Shown here: piece after piece, positions 23,304 through 31,700 of the stretch
Numbering within the stretch: the stretch's first letter is position 1
How the letters are laid out: every line of letters begins with the position of its first letter
NCBI RefSeq assembly: GCF_023898865.1
Contig: NZ_JAGSOV010000010.1
Span: 62,001-126,000 of the forward strand
Reading direction: 5' to 3'
DNA: 64,000 nucleotides
From: Pseudonocardia humida
Lineage (GTDB): Bacteria > Actinomycetota > Actinomycetes > Mycobacteriales > Pseudonocardiaceae
Position numbers and translations under genes: made by a program
The notes under the pieces: model-generated
The model's input: the letters and a program-made list of their open reading frames with translations, nothing else
What the model was told of the DNA's origin: nothing
Database searches by the model: none

Positions 23304-24416
23304 ATGGGTGGTCCAGTCGTGCCCAAGCGGTCCTTCGCGCCGAACGGTGACGACGAGCCGGCGAGTGCGCCGCCGGTCGCGCCGCGGTTGCCGGTCCGTG
23401 CGGTCCCGCCCGCCGACGCTGTGGTCCCCGCCCGCGGATCGGCCTCCGACCTGACCGACCGCAGCATCGTCACCCACCGCGAGCGGGCGCCGCGCTCGGG
23501 CTGGCGGCGGCTGCTGCACCGGATCAGCGGCGGAGCCGTGCGGGTCGCCGACACGCCGGCCGAGCCGGCGCGCCGCGAGCGGGAGGCGCGGATCCGCCGC
23601 CCCCTCGCCGCCCCGCACCACATCGCGGTCGTCTCGCTCAAGGGTGGAGTCGGCAAGACGACCGTCACGGCCGCGGTCGGGCTGGTGCTCGCGGAGCTGC
23701 GCGGCGACCGGGTCGCCGTGCTGGACGCCGACCCCGACGGCGGCACGCTGGCCGACCGGCTCTCCGGCGAGTCCACCGTGTCGGTGCGCGACCTGGCCGC
23801 CCGGGCCGAGCGGATCCGGGCGCTGCCCGAGCTGGCCCGGTTCACCAGCCTGTCCGGGCGGCTGCAGGTGCTGGCCTCCGACCAGGACCCCCGCCGCCAC
23901 GACGCGCTCGACCGGGCCGGCTACGAGGCGGCCCACGCCACCCTGAGCCGGTTCTGCGACATCGTGGTCACCGACTCGGGCACCGGCATGGTCCACCCCG
24001 TGGTCGGCGGCACCCTCGACGCGGCCGCCTCGGTCGTCGTGGTCGGTTCGCTCACCGTCGACGGAGCCAGTCGGGCCGGGCGCACCCTGGACTGGCTCGA
24101 CGCCCACGGCTACGGCGAGCTCGCGGCACGGGCCGTCGTCGTGCTCTCCGCCGACCGGTCCAGCCCCGACGTCGACGCCGCCCACCTGCGCGAGCACTTC
24201 GCCCGCCGCAGCCGGGCCGTCGTGGTCCTCCCGCGCGACCCGCACCTGGCCGCGGGCGACCGCATCCGGCTCGCCGCGCTGCGACCCGACACCCGCGCGG
24301 CCGTCCTGGAGGTCGCGGCCCTGCTGGCCGACGAGTTCGACAGCGTCCCGCCGAGCCGGGCGAGCGGGGGATTGTTGAGCGATCGCACAAGCGGCGGAGT
24401 AGAGTTCGGCGGGTGA
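23304..24416 (+). CDS. EspI-like MinD/ParA-family ATPase C
   Basis: A third, 370-residue paralogue with SGWRRLLHRISGGAVRV, Walker A KGGVGKTT (about 113-120), RGDRVAVLDADPDGGTLADRL, TDSGTGMVHPVV and LPRDPHLAAGD. The GW-RR motif is kept but the NPG part seen in A and B is replaced by VADTP. The ATG at 23304 has little Shine-Dalgarno. GTG at 23319 (VPKRSF), with GGTGG 7 nt upstream, is an equally possible start. The last ~20 codons overlap the gntR promoter, and the stop overlaps the gntR GTG. Confidence 0.8.
   Translation: MGGPVVPKRSFAPNGDDEPASAPPVAPRLPVRAVPPADAVVPARGSASDLTDRSIVTHRERAPRSGWRRLLHRISGGAVRVADTPAEPARREREARIRRPLAAPHHIAVVSLKGGVGKTTVTAAVGLVLAELRGDRVAVLDADPDGGTLADRLSGESTVSVRDLAARAERIRALPELARFTSLSGRLQVLASDQDPRRHDALDRAGYEAAHATLSRFCDIVVTDSGTGMVHPVVGGTLDAAASVVVVGSLTVDGASRAGRTLDWLDAHGYGELAARAVVVLSADRSSPDVDAAHLREHFARRSRAVVVLPRDPHLAAGDRIRLAALRPDTRAAVLEVAALLADEFDSVPPSRASGGLLSDRTSGGVEFGG
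24375..24405 (+). promoter_or_regulatory. gntR promoter with internal dyad operator
   Basis: A -35 TTGAGC (24375-24380) and a -10 TAGAGT (24400-24405) are 19 bp apart. The -10 ends 7 nt before GTG 24413, a leaderless layout. The 16-bp dyad TTGAGCGATCGCACAA (24375-24390, 14 of 16 symmetric) overlaps the -35 and spacer, where an autorepressor would bind. Confidence 0.55.
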
Positions 24417-25108
24417 TCGCGGCCGACGCGGGTGACGTGCTCTCCGGGCTCCCGGCGCTGCCGAGGAGGTCGAGCACGGCCGAGTACGCGGCCGACGAGC
24501 TGCGCCGCCAGATCGCCGACGGCAAGCTGCCCCCGGGCACGAAGCTGCGCGAGGAGTCGGTGTCCGAGGCGTTCGGCATCTCCCGCAACACCGTCCGCGA
24601 GGCGTTCCGGCTCCTGGCCCACGAGCAGCTGGTCGAGCACGAGCTGCACCGCGGGGTGCACGTGCGCACCCTGTCCGCGGCCGACGTCCGCGACCTCTAC
24701 GCCACCCGCCGGCTGGTGCAGCCGCTCGGCGTCGACACCGTCATCGCCGACCCCGCGCGGTTGAGCGCGCTGCGCGAGCGGGTGGACACCGCCGTCGCCG
24801 CGGCCGCCCGCGGGGACTGGCACGCCGTGGGCACCGCCGACATCGACTTCCACCGCGTGCTGGTGGCCGGCTGCCGCAGCACGCACATCGTGGCGATGTT
24901 CGAGCGGGTGCTCGCCGAGCTGCGGCTGGCGTTCCTGCAGCTGCCCGACCGGCGCGAGCTGCACCTGCCCTACGTCGAGCGCAACCGGCGCATCGCCGAG
25001 CTGCTCTCCGCGGGCGACCGGGCCGGCGCGCTCTCCGAGCTGCGGGACTACCTCGACACCGCCGAACGCCACATCCTCGGCGTCCTCACCGCCGAATCCG
25101 CGGGCTGA
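24413..25108 (+). CDS. GntR-family transcriptional regulator (FadR/FCD subfamily)
   Basis: This 231-residue regulator has an N-terminal winged helix (AADELRRQIADGKLPPGTKLREESVSEAFGISRNTVREAFRLL in pieces, residues ~25-75) and an all-helical FCD ligand domain (~90-225). Conserved histidines appear in DIDFHRVLVAG and HLPYVERN-like positions, typical of metal or carboxylate sensing FadR members. It probably controls itself through the dyad in its own promoter and possibly the repeat membrane protein gene, whose upstream region has a matching site. Its ligand cannot be told from sequence. Confidence 0.9.
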   Translation: MIAADAGDVLSGLPALPRRSSTAEYAADELRRQIADGKLPPGTKLREESVSEAFGISRNTVREAFRLLAHEQLVEHELHRGVHVRTLSAADVRDLYATRRLVQPLGVDTVIADPARLSALRERVDTAVAAAARGDWHAVGTADIDFHRVLVAGCRSTHIVAMFERVLAELRLAFLQLPDRRELHLPYVERNRRIAELLSAGDRAGALSELRDYLDTAERHILGVLTAESAG

Positions 25109-25230
25109 TCGGGCGTCGGGTCCCGACCGGGGGTCCGCCCGGGCGGTCCGGGCAGCATCATGGGCGCGCCGACGCGCACCGGCCCCGCCGGGCCGGTCCG
25201 GCCCGACCCCGAACGACAGGAGCCCGCAGC

Positions 25231-25716
25231 ATGCGCACTCCCGCCCGTCCGTCGCCGTCGAGCACCGTCACGGCCGCGCTCGTCGCGCTCGCCGCGGGTG
25301 CTCTGCTGGCCGGTTGCGCCGGCAGCCCCATCCCCGGCAGCGCCCTCCCGTCCGCCGGGGGTGGCACGTCGCCCACCGCGGAACCCGGGCCCGACGGCGG
25401 CCCCGGTCCGACCGGGCCGGCCGAGGCGCGCGACCGGGAGGGCGCGTGCGAGGTGACGCTGTCGGGCCGGGGCAACATCCAGGTCAGCGGGGGCGGCACC
25501 CGGGCGGTCACCCGCAACGGCGCCACCTCGCTGGGCTGCGGCGACGGCCCGCTGCTCGGCGTCGAGGTCCAGGACGGCGGGGTCACCTTCACCCCGGAGG
25601 GCGGCCGGGCGGTGCGGATCGACTCCGGGCAGACCGCCCAGGTCGGCGACTACGAGATCACCGTCGACGAGGCCGCGGGCGACCGCGCCGAGTTCGTCGT
25701 GGTCCCGGCCGCGTGA
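25231..25716 (+). CDS. Small secreted lipoprotein, unknown function
   Basis: A 161-residue protein with a lipoprotein signal peptide: basic start, hydrophobic core ALVALAAGALLAGC and a lipobox LLAGC, with the modified Cys at about 29. A Pro/Gly/Ser linker leads to a compact beta-rich domain (CEVTLSGRGNIQVSGGG ... GDYEITVDEAAGDRAEFVVVP) with two cysteines. GACAGGAG upstream gives a good Shine-Dalgarno. It may be the last member of the accessory island or an independent gene. No family recognised. Confidence 0.72.
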   Translation: MRTPARPSPSSTVTAALVALAAGALLAGCAGSPIPGSALPSAGGGTSPTAEPGPDGGPGPTGPAEARDREGACEVTLSGRGNIQVSGGGTRAVTRNGATSLGCGDGPLLGVEVQDGGVTFTPEGGRAVRIDSGQTAQVGDYEITVDEAAGDRAEFVVVPAA

Positions 25717-25777
25717 GCGGTCGGGTGCGGACCGCGCCCGGCCGGGGCGAGTCGGTGGGGCGGCCTATCCTGGAGGG

Positions 25778-26359
25778 GTGAGCAGTTCCCGTTCCACCCC
25801 GACCGCGACCGGCCCGTGGGTCTTGAGCACCCGTGAGCTGGGCCGCGGTCCGGGCGCCATGCGCCAGTACACCCGCTCGATCCCGGCGCCCCCCGAGCCG
25901 GAGCGCTTCGGGGCGGAGACCATCGTCGTCCCGCCGGGTCGGCCCATCGAGCTCGATGTGCGCCTGGAGGCGGTCACCGAGGGCGTCTACGTCTCCGGCA
26001 CCGCCCGCACCGAGCTGGTCGGGGAGTGCGCGCGCTGCCTCGACGAGATCACCGAGGACGTCGAGGTCCGGATCGGTGAGCTGTTCGCCTACCCCGACAG
26101 CGTCACCGACGAGACCACCGACTCCGACGAGCTGCCGCGCGTCGTCGACGACCGCGTCGACCTGGAGCAGACCGTCCGCGACGCGCTCGTGGTCGACCTC
26201 CCGATGGCCCCCCTGTGCCGCGACGACTGCCCCGGTCTGTGCCCGGAGTGCGGCGAGCGCCGGGCCGACCTCCCGGCCGACCACGGGCATGAGACACTGG
26301 ACCCCAGGTGGGCTGCTCTCCGTGAGCGCTCGTCGTTGAACGACGCCGTCGCAGACTGA
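25778..26359 (+). CDS. YceD/DUF177 family protein (23S rRNA accumulation factor-like)
   Basis: This 193-residue protein has the YceD arrangement: [15 protein letters not shown] in the middle, [32 protein letters not shown] towards the end. The CxxC pairs are typical of the Gram-positive form. YceD family members act in 23S rRNA or L32-linked ribosome biogenesis and lie next to rpmF, as here. GTG at 25778 follows TATCCT (25766-25771) by 6 nt, indicating a leaderless start. Its synteny with rpmF-rnc-mutM is the resumption of the conserved block after the island. Confidence 0.93.
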   Translation: MSSSRSTPTATGPWVLSTRELGRGPGAMRQYTRSIPAPPEPERFGAETIVVPPGRPIELDVRLEAVTEGVYVSGTARTELVGECARCLDEITEDVEVRIGELFAYPDSVTDETTDSDELPRVVDDRVDLEQTVRDALVVDLPMAPLCRDDCPGLCPECGERRADLPADHGHETLDPRWAALRERSSLNDAVAD

Positions 26360-26403
26360 CCGGATTCCGGTCGTCGCACCCGAACTTAGCTAGGAGATCT
26401 ACC

Positions 26404-26586
26404 GTGGCTGTGCCCAAGCGCCGGATGTCGCGGGCGAACACGCGCATGCGTCGGTCGCAGTGGAAGGCCACTGCCCCCACGCTCGTGGCCTGCTCGAACC
26501 GCGCCTGCCGCGCGACCAAGCCCCCGCACGTCGCGTGCCCGACCTGCGGCACCTACGACGGCCGCCAGGTCGTCAACCCGGCCTGA
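26404..26586 (+). CDS. rpmF: 50S ribosomal protein L32
   Basis: A 60-residue ribosomal protein: [21 protein letters not shown] is split between the basic N-terminus and a zinc ribbon made of CSNRAC and CPTCG. The four cysteines mark the zinc-binding form. GTG at 26404 follows TAGGAGATCTACC, with AGGAG 8 nt upstream. It is co-directional with yceD and rnc. Confidence 0.97.
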   Translation: MAVPKRRMSRANTRMRRSQWKATAPTLVACSNRACRATKPPHVACPTCGTYDGRQVVNPA

Positions 26587-26600
26587 CCGTCGGGAGCCCC

Positions 26601-27347
26601 GTGGCGGAACGTGGCGTCAAGGGTCCGGCGGCCGACCGCGGTCCGCTGCTGGACTCCCTCGGGATCGGGGTGTCCGAGGACTTGCTCACGCTCGCGCTGA
26701 CCCACCGCTCATACGCGTACGAGAACGGCGGTCTGCCGACCAACGAGCGGCTCGAGTTCCTCGGCGACTCGGTGCTCAGCATCGTGGTCACCGAGCGGCT
26801 CTACCGCGAGCACCCCGGCCTGCCCGAGGGCCAGCTGGCCAAGCTCCGGGCCAGCGTGGTCAACATGCACGCGCTGGCCGGGGTGGCCGCCGCCCTCGGC
26901 GACGGCGGCCTGGGCGCCTACCTCTACCTGGGGCGCGGCGAGGAGCTGACCGGTGGTCGGTCCAAGGCCAGCATCCTGGCCGACGCGACCGAGGCGCTGA
27001 TCGGCGCGGTCTACCTGGAGCACGGGCTGGAGCCCGCGCGCGGGCTGGTGCACCGCCTGTTCGAGGCCCTGCTGACCAGCGCGCCCCTGCTGGGCGCCGG
27101 CCTGGACTGGAAGACCAGCCTGCAGGAGCTCACCGCGGCCGCCGAGCTCGGCGTGCCCGAGTACCGGATCACCGAGGCCGGCCCCGACCACCTCAAGGTC
27201 TTCACCGCCACCGCGGTGGTCCGCGGGCGCGACCTGGGCAGCGGCGAAGGCCGCACCAAGAAGGAAGCCGAGCAGAAGGCCGCCGAGCTGGCCTGGCGCA
27301 CGCTCACCGCGGAGGCCGCCGCGGGCTCCGAGCACGCCACCTCCTGA
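26601..27347 (+). CDS. rnc: Ribonuclease III
   Basis: A 248-residue double-strand-specific endoribonuclease that processes rRNA precursors. The signature [13 protein letters not shown] and the second acidic site [15 protein letters not shown] form the catalytic domain. A C-terminal dsRNA-binding domain ([16 protein letters not shown] ... [16 protein letters not shown]) follows. GTG at 26601 has GGGAG 5 nt upstream and is just downstream of rpmF, the usual order. Confidence 0.97.
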   Translation: MAERGVKGPAADRGPLLDSLGIGVSEDLLTLALTHRSYAYENGGLPTNERLEFLGDSVLSIVVTERLYREHPGLPEGQLAKLRASVVNMHALAGVAAALGDGGLGAYLYLGRGEELTGGRSKASILADATEALIGAVYLEHGLEPARGLVHRLFEALLTSAPLLGAGLDWKTSLQELTAAAELGVPEYRITEAGPDHLKVFTATAVVRGRDLGSGEGRTKKEAEQKAAELAWRTLTAEAAAGSEHATS

Positions 27348-27356
27348 AGGAGTCCC

Positions 27357-28265
27357 GTGCCCGAGCTGCCCGAGGTGGAGGTCGTCCGGCTGGGCCTGGC
27401 CGACCACGTGCTCGACCGCAAGATCGCCGAGGTCGAGGTGGCCCACCCGCGGGCCGTGCGCCGCCACGCCGAGGGCGGTCTCGACTTCGCCGCCCGGCTG
27501 GCCGGTCGCACCATCACCGGTGCCCGCCGCCGCGGCAAGTACCTCTGGCTCGACCTGGACGGCGGCGCCGCAGGCGACGACGCGGTGCTGGCGCACCTGG
27601 GCATGAGCGGGCAGATGCTGGTCGCCGACGCGACCCGGCCGGACGAGAAGCACCTGCGCATCCGGTTCCGCTTCGCCGACGACGGCTCCGAACTGCGCTT
27701 CGTCGACCAGCGCACCTTCGGCGGGCTGTCGGTGCACCCGCTGGTCCCGGCCACCGGCGGCGGGCTGCTGCCCGGCCCGGTCGCGCACATCGCCCGCGAC
27801 CCGATGGACCCGTTGTTCGACCTCGACGCCGCCGTCGCCGCGGTCCGCCGCAGGCGCACCGAGCTCAAGCGCGCCCTGCTCGACCAGACCGTCGTCTCCG
27901 GGATCGGCAACATCTACGCCGACGAGGCGCTGTGGCGGGCGAAGCTGCACTCGCTGCGCCCGACCGAGGCGCTCACCCGCGCCCAGGGGCGAGCGGTCCT
28001 GGAGGCCGCGACCGAGGTGATGGCCGAGGCCCTACGGGCGGGCGGCACCTCGTTCGACGCGCTCTACGTCAACGTCAACGGCGCCTCGGGCTACTTCGAC
28101 CGCAGGCTGGACGCCTACGGGCAGGCCGACCGGCCCTGCCGGCGCTGCGGCACGCCGATCCGCCGCGACGCGTTCATGAACCGCAGCAGCTTCAGCTGCC
28201 CGCGCTGCCAGCCCCGGCCCCGGCACCGGGCGACCGGCGGGATCACAGCCAGCCGCGGCGCTTGA
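27357..28265 (+). CDS. mutM: Formamidopyrimidine-DNA glycosylase
   Basis: A 302-residue bifunctional glycosylase/AP lyase that removes 8-oxoguanine. The mature N-terminus [13 protein letters not shown] carries the catalytic Pro and Glu. The GISRRGKY-equivalent is [12 protein letters not shown]. The helix-two-turn-helix segment is [14 protein letters not shown], and the zinc finger is [13 protein letters not shown] ... CPRC. AAGGAG at 27347-27352 supports GTG 27357. The 3' end overlaps the convergent corA by 23 bp. Confidence 0.96.
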   Translation: MPELPEVEVVRLGLADHVLDRKIAEVEVAHPRAVRRHAEGGLDFAARLAGRTITGARRRGKYLWLDLDGGAAGDDAVLAHLGMSGQMLVADATRPDEKHLRIRFRFADDGSELRFVDQRTFGGLSVHPLVPATGGGLLPGPVAHIARDPMDPLFDLDAAVAAVRRRRTELKRALLDQTVVSGIGNIYADEALWRAKLHSLRPTEALTRAQGRAVLEAATEVMAEALRAGGTSFDALYVNVNGASGYFDRRLDAYGQADRPCRRCGTPIRRDAFMNRSSFSCPRCQPRPRHRATGGITASRGA

Positions 28266-29283
28266 ACAGCACGAACAGCAGCACGGCCAACCCCACCATC
28301 AACGCGAAGGCCATCGGGTAGCCCAGCGGCCAGCTCAGCTCGGGCATGTGGGTGAAGTTCATGCCGTAGACCCCGGTGATCAGCGACGGGGCGAACAGGA
28401 TCGCCGCCCAGGACGACACCCGCTTCATCTGCTCGTTCTGCTGGTAGCCCGCCTGGGTCATGCGGGCCATCTCCTCGTTCTGCCGCTGGCCCACCAGCGC
28501 CGCGTTGACCTGCAGGATGTTGGTCAGCAGCTGGCGGTAGCCCTCGATGCGCTCGAGCGCCCGGGTGGCGTGGTCGGCGACGTCGCGCAGCAGCCGGCGC
28601 AGTTCCAGGTCGTCCTCGCCGGCGAGCTCCTTGAGGTGGCCGCGGATCACCGAGAAGACCTCGTCCAGCGGCTCGACCGCCCGCTGGAACTCGATCACCT
28701 CGCGGCTGAGCTGGTAGATCCGCCGCGACACCCCGGGGTCGCCACCGAAGACCTGCACCTCGATCTCGTCGATGTCGTCCTGCAGCCCGTCGAGCACCGG
28801 GGCGTAGTCGTCGACGACCACGTCCATGATCGCGTAGAGCACCGAGAACGGGCCGCGGGCCAGCAGCTCCGGGTCCTGCTCCAGGCGCTGGCGCACGGTG
28901 GCCAGGTCGGGGCGCTCGGAGTGCCGGACGGTGATCACGAAGTCGGGGCCGACGAACAGGTGCAGCTCCTCGACCTCGACGACCTCGACGGGGTCGACGT
29001 AGCGGGCGGGGCGCAGCACCACGAACAGCACGTCGCCGTAGCGCTCCAGCTTGGGCCGCTGGTGCTGGGTGACGGTGTCCTCGACGGCCAGCGCGTGCAG
29101 GCCGAACTCCTCGGCGACCGAGCGGACCTCGTCCTCGTTCGGGCGCAGCAGGCCGATCCAGCAGAACCGGTGCGCGCGCTCGGGCTCCGGGCACGCGCGC
29201 AGCTCCTGGAAGGTGGAGTCGAGCGAGTCGGGGACGACGGCCCGCTTGCCGTCCACGTAGATGACGTTGTCGACCACCGACAT
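28243..29283 (-). CDS. corA: CorA-family Mg2+/divalent cation transporter
   Basis: A 346-residue channel with a long cytoplasmic alpha/beta and coiled domain, then two C-terminal helices. The signature GVYGMNF closes the first helix ([20 protein letters not shown] in parts), followed by the periplasmic loop [16 protein letters not shown] at 29283 was chosen for AGGAG 5 nt upstream. An upstream GTG at 29310 would add nine residues without a ribosome site. It is divergent from padR, whose operator lies in the shared intergenic region. Confidence 0.93.
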   Translation of the reverse strand: MSVVDNVIYVDGKRAVVPDSLDSTFQELRACPEPERAHRFCWIGLLRPNEDEVRSVAEEFGLHALAVEDTVTQHQRPKLERYGDVLFVVLRPARYVDPVEVVEVEELHLFVGPDFVITVRHSERPDLATVRQRLEQDPELLARGPFSVLYAIMDVVVDDYAPVLDGLQDDIDEIEVQVFGGDPGVSRRIYQLSREVIEFQRAVEPLDEVFSVIRGHLKELAGEDDLELRRLLRDVADHATRALERIEGYRQLLTNILQVNAALVGQRQNEEMARMTQAGYQQNEQMKRVSSWAAILFAPSLITGVYGMNFTHMPELSWPLGYPMAFALMVGLAVLLFVLFKRRGWL

Positions 29284-29361
29284 GAGTGCTCCTGCTCGAT
29301 CGGGTCGCACGCCCCGCGGCGGCCGCCCAGATCGTATCCGCGCGCCGTCGAGGGGTGCGAT

Positions 29362-29392
29362 GCACAGTACTGCGGTATGCGTAGTACTGTGC
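29362..29392. promoter_or_regulatory. 31-bp dyad operator between corA and padR
   Basis: Arms GCACAGTACT (29362-29371) and AGTACTGTGC (29383-29392) are perfect inverted repeats around an 11-nt centre that has two further matching pairs. The site sits in the padR promoter region, the usual place for PadR autoregulation. Confidence 0.7.
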
Positions 29393-29441
29393 GACGCGTC
29401 GGTCGGACCGCGGGGATCCGGGGCCGGGAGGAGGGGGTGCG

Positions 29442-29762
29442 GTGGACACCAGCCAGTTGCTCAAGGGGGTGCTCGACCTGGCCGTGCTGGCGGTGCTCGA
29501 CCGCGCGGACGGCTACGGCTACGAGGTGCTGCGCGGGCTGCGCGCGGCCGGCCTGGAGGAGGTCGGCGACGCCTCGGTGTACGGGACGCTGCGCCGGCTC
29601 TACAACGCCGGGCTCCTGACCTCCTACGTGGTGCCCAGCGACGAGGGACCGCACCGCAAGTACTACAGCCTGAACGAGCCCGGCCGGGAGCGACTGCGGG
29701 AGACCGCCAAGGTGTGGCGGGGGTTCGCCGAGACGATGGAAGGCCTGGTGGGGGCGGCGTGA
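29442..29762 (+). CDS. PadR-family transcriptional regulator
   Basis: A 106-residue winged-helix regulator: LLKGVLDLAVLAVLDRADGYGYEVLRGL, VYGTLRRLYNAGLLTSY and GPHRKYYSLNEPGRERL are the three core PadR segments. It is the short form with almost no C-terminal dimerisation extension. The GTG has GGGAGGAGG upstream. Its stop overlaps the start of the HAAS membrane protein, a standard PadR partner, so it probably represses that operon through the dyad at 29362-29392. Confidence 0.92.
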   Translation: MDTSQLLKGVLDLAVLAVLDRADGYGYEVLRGLRAAGLEEVGDASVYGTLRRLYNAGLLTSYVVPSDEGPHRKYYSLNEPGRERLRETAKVWRGFAETMEGLVGAA

Positions 29763-30982
29763 GCGGGGACGACGAGAAGGGTCGAGCGCAGGAGCCTGCG
29801 GTGCAGGTCGTCGACGGCGCCGCGCGGGAGTTCCTCGACGGGGTGCGCGCCGCGCTGTCCGACCTACCGCCCGGTGAGGTGGACGAGATCCTCGACGACG
29901 TGCGCGCGCACCTCGCCGAGCTGTCCGGCGAGCTCGGTGTCCGGCCCGACCGGGCGGCGCTGGCCGCCCGGCTCGGCACTCCGCAGGCCTACGCAGGCGA
30001 GCTGCGGGCGGCCGCGGGCTACCCGCCCGCGCCGCCGGCCGCGGAGCCGGCCGCGCCGCCCAACCGGACCGCGGCCCGGCTGGCGGTGCTCGGGCTGGTC
30101 GCCGGCACGCTGCTGATCGTGGTCGGGCTGCTGGGCCGGTCGGCGCCTGTCGTCCTGCTCGCGATCCTGGTCGCGCTGCTCGGGCTGGCCGGGTTGGCCG
30201 GGCAGAGCTCGCGGCTGGCCGCGGTGGCCGAGCTCCCCGAGCTCCGCAGGCCCCTGGCCCAGCTGCGGCGGGCCCGGTCGGGGTTCCTGGGTGAGCTGCA
30301 GCCCGCCTGGTGGGTGCTGCGCGCGGTCGTCGCCGCCGCGGTCGTCGCGATGGTGGTCGGCAGCGCCGATCCGCTCCCGGTGCTCCTGCTGGCCGTGCTG
30401 GCCGTCCCGCTGTCGGTGTGGCTCGGGCGGCACAGCCGCGCCGACCGGCGCTGGCTGTGGCTGGTGGCGCCGCTGAACGCGCTGGCCGCGTGCCTGCTCG
30501 TGATCGCGGCGCTGAGCTGGACCAGCGCCGCCCCGTCCCCGGCGATCGACACCGCGGACTACTACCCGGGCCCGTCCGGGCTCCAGCAGAACGGCGAGCT
30601 GATCCGGGACATCCGCCCGGTCGACGCCGCCGGGAACCCGCTGACCGGCGTCTACCTGTTCGACCAGGACGGTCGCCCCATCGAGGTCAACCCGGAGAGC
30701 TGCTACGACGGCTACGGCGGCGACCCCTACGACTCCTACGACTCGGGCGACCCGTCGGCGGGGGCCGCTCAGCCCTACCCGCGCGGGACCTGGGAGGTGG
30801 ACCCGGACACCGGCCGGTGCGTGCTCGTCCCGCCCGTCCCGCTCGTCGTGGCGGTGCCGACGGCGACCGCCGCGGCGGCCCCCACGTCCGTGCCACCGGG
30901 CGCCGTGGCGCCGACGGGCCCGGCCGTGCCCCCGGCCCCGCCGACGGCGCTCGTCCCCGCGCCGGTCACCCCGACCGGCTGA
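29759..30982 (+). CDS. HAAS (DUF1700-like) domain membrane protein
   Basis: This 407-residue protein has an N-terminal HAAS-type helical domain ([39 protein letters not shown]). About five transmembrane helices follow (around [82 protein letters not shown]). A ~150-residue outer tail, Tyr/Asp-rich then Pro/Ala/Val-rich, closes the protein. PadR-HAAS pairs are thought to sense envelope stress. Translationally coupled to padR (GTGA). Confidence 0.85.
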   Translation: MSGDDEKGRAQEPAVQVVDGAAREFLDGVRAALSDLPPGEVDEILDDVRAHLAELSGELGVRPDRAALAARLGTPQAYAGELRAAAGYPPAPPAAEPAAPPNRTAARLAVLGLVAGTLLIVVGLLGRSAPVVLLAILVALLGLAGLAGQSSRLAAVAELPELRRPLAQLRRARSGFLGELQPAWWVLRAVVAAAVVAMVVGSADPLPVLLLAVLAVPLSVWLGRHSRADRRWLWLVAPLNALAACLLVIAALSWTSAAPSPAIDTADYYPGPSGLQQNGELIRDIRPVDAAGNPLTGVYLFDQDGRPIEVNPESCYDGYGGDPYDSYDSGDPSAGAAQPYPRGTWEVDPDTGRCVLVPPVPLVVAVPTATAAAAPTSVPPGAVAPTGPAVPPAPPTALVPAPVTPTG

Positions 30983-30987
30983 GACCC

Positions 30988-31033
30988 GCCCGGTCGGTCG
31001 CGCGTGCTCGGGGGAGCCCGCGACCGACCGGGC
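30988..31033 (+). terminator. Hairpin terminator after the HAAS gene
   Basis: A 15-bp perfect stem (GCCCGGTCGGTCGCG at 30988-31002, its complement at 31019-31033) with a 16-nt loop begins 5 bp after the stop. A second 10-bp hairpin (31102-31111 / 31119-31128) lies further down. Confidence 0.75.
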
Positions 31034-31185
31034 CCGCCCCGGTCCCGGGGGGCGCGGGGCCGGGGGCCCGCCCGCCCCGAGCGGGCCCCGCCCCGGCCCG
31101 GGCCGGCGGTCCCAGTGCGACCGCCGGCACGGATCGACACCGGATCGACGCCGGGGCGACCCCGGCCCGGTACCGTCCGCGGATC

Positions 31186-31476
31186 ATGTCGACGGATCAG
31201 GACGCCCCCGTCCGACTCATCGCTTGGGTGAGCGGACGCGTGCAGGGCGTGGGTTTCCGCTGGTGGACGCGCTCGCGCGCGTTGGAGCTGGGGTTGGCCG
31301 GCTCGGCGCGCAACCTGCCCGACGGGCGGGTCGCGGTGGTCGCCGAGGGCCCGCGCCGGGCGTGCGCCGCCCTGCTGGAGGCGTTGCGCGGCGGCGCGAC
31401 GCCCGGCCGCGTCGACGACGTCGCCGAGCAGTGGACCGCCCCCCGGGGCGACCTGACCGGCTTCCTCGAAGCCTGA
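31186..31476 (+). CDS. acyP: Acylphosphatase
   Basis: A 96-residue alpha/beta hydrolase that splits acyl phosphates. The signature [16 protein letters not shown] has the catalytic Arg, and [15 protein letters not shown] has the catalytic Asn. ATG at 31186 lies 9 nt after TACCGT (31171-31176), consistent with a leaderless promoter. It sits upstream of smc as in mycobacteria. Confidence 0.95.
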   Translation: MSTDQDAPVRLIAWVSGRVQGVGFRWWTRSRALELGLAGSARNLPDGRVAVVAEGPRRACAALLEALRGGATPGRVDDVAEQWTAPRGDLTGFLEA

Positions 31477-31700
31477 CCCGGCAGGCGCTTGCTTCGGCCA
31501 CCCCGCGGCCTTGTCCTGGCGTCTCGCAGCCCTGGGGTGCTCAGCGCAGCCTGCCTGCACGCTGCGAGGATTCAGCCGGCGCTGCGAGACCGCCTCTGCT
31601 CTGCGAGGACTCCCGCCGCGAGCTGGGTCGATCGGGGGTCGCCGACCGGGAGGCCGGTAGTGTCACACGCCCGCCTCCCGCCACCCGGAGATACCACCCC
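31477..31700. other. acyP-smc intergenic with CTGCGAG repeats
   Basis: This 224-bp gap has GTCTCGCAGC (31521-31530) and its exact complement GCTGCGAGAC (31581-31590), plus two CTGCGAGGA copies (31562 and 31601). The blocks resemble those downstream of pyc. TAGTGT at ~31658 may be the smc -10. Confidence 0.5.

Noticed and set aside
17962-25716. Type VII (ESX) secretion locus
   Set aside because: Only the MinD-like component resembles ESX genes. No EccB/C/D, mycosin or WXG100 gene is in the window.
28266-29616. Plus-strand open frame opposite corA
   Set aside because: corA on the minus strand has the GMNF signature and a Shine-Dalgarno; the plus frame is compositional.
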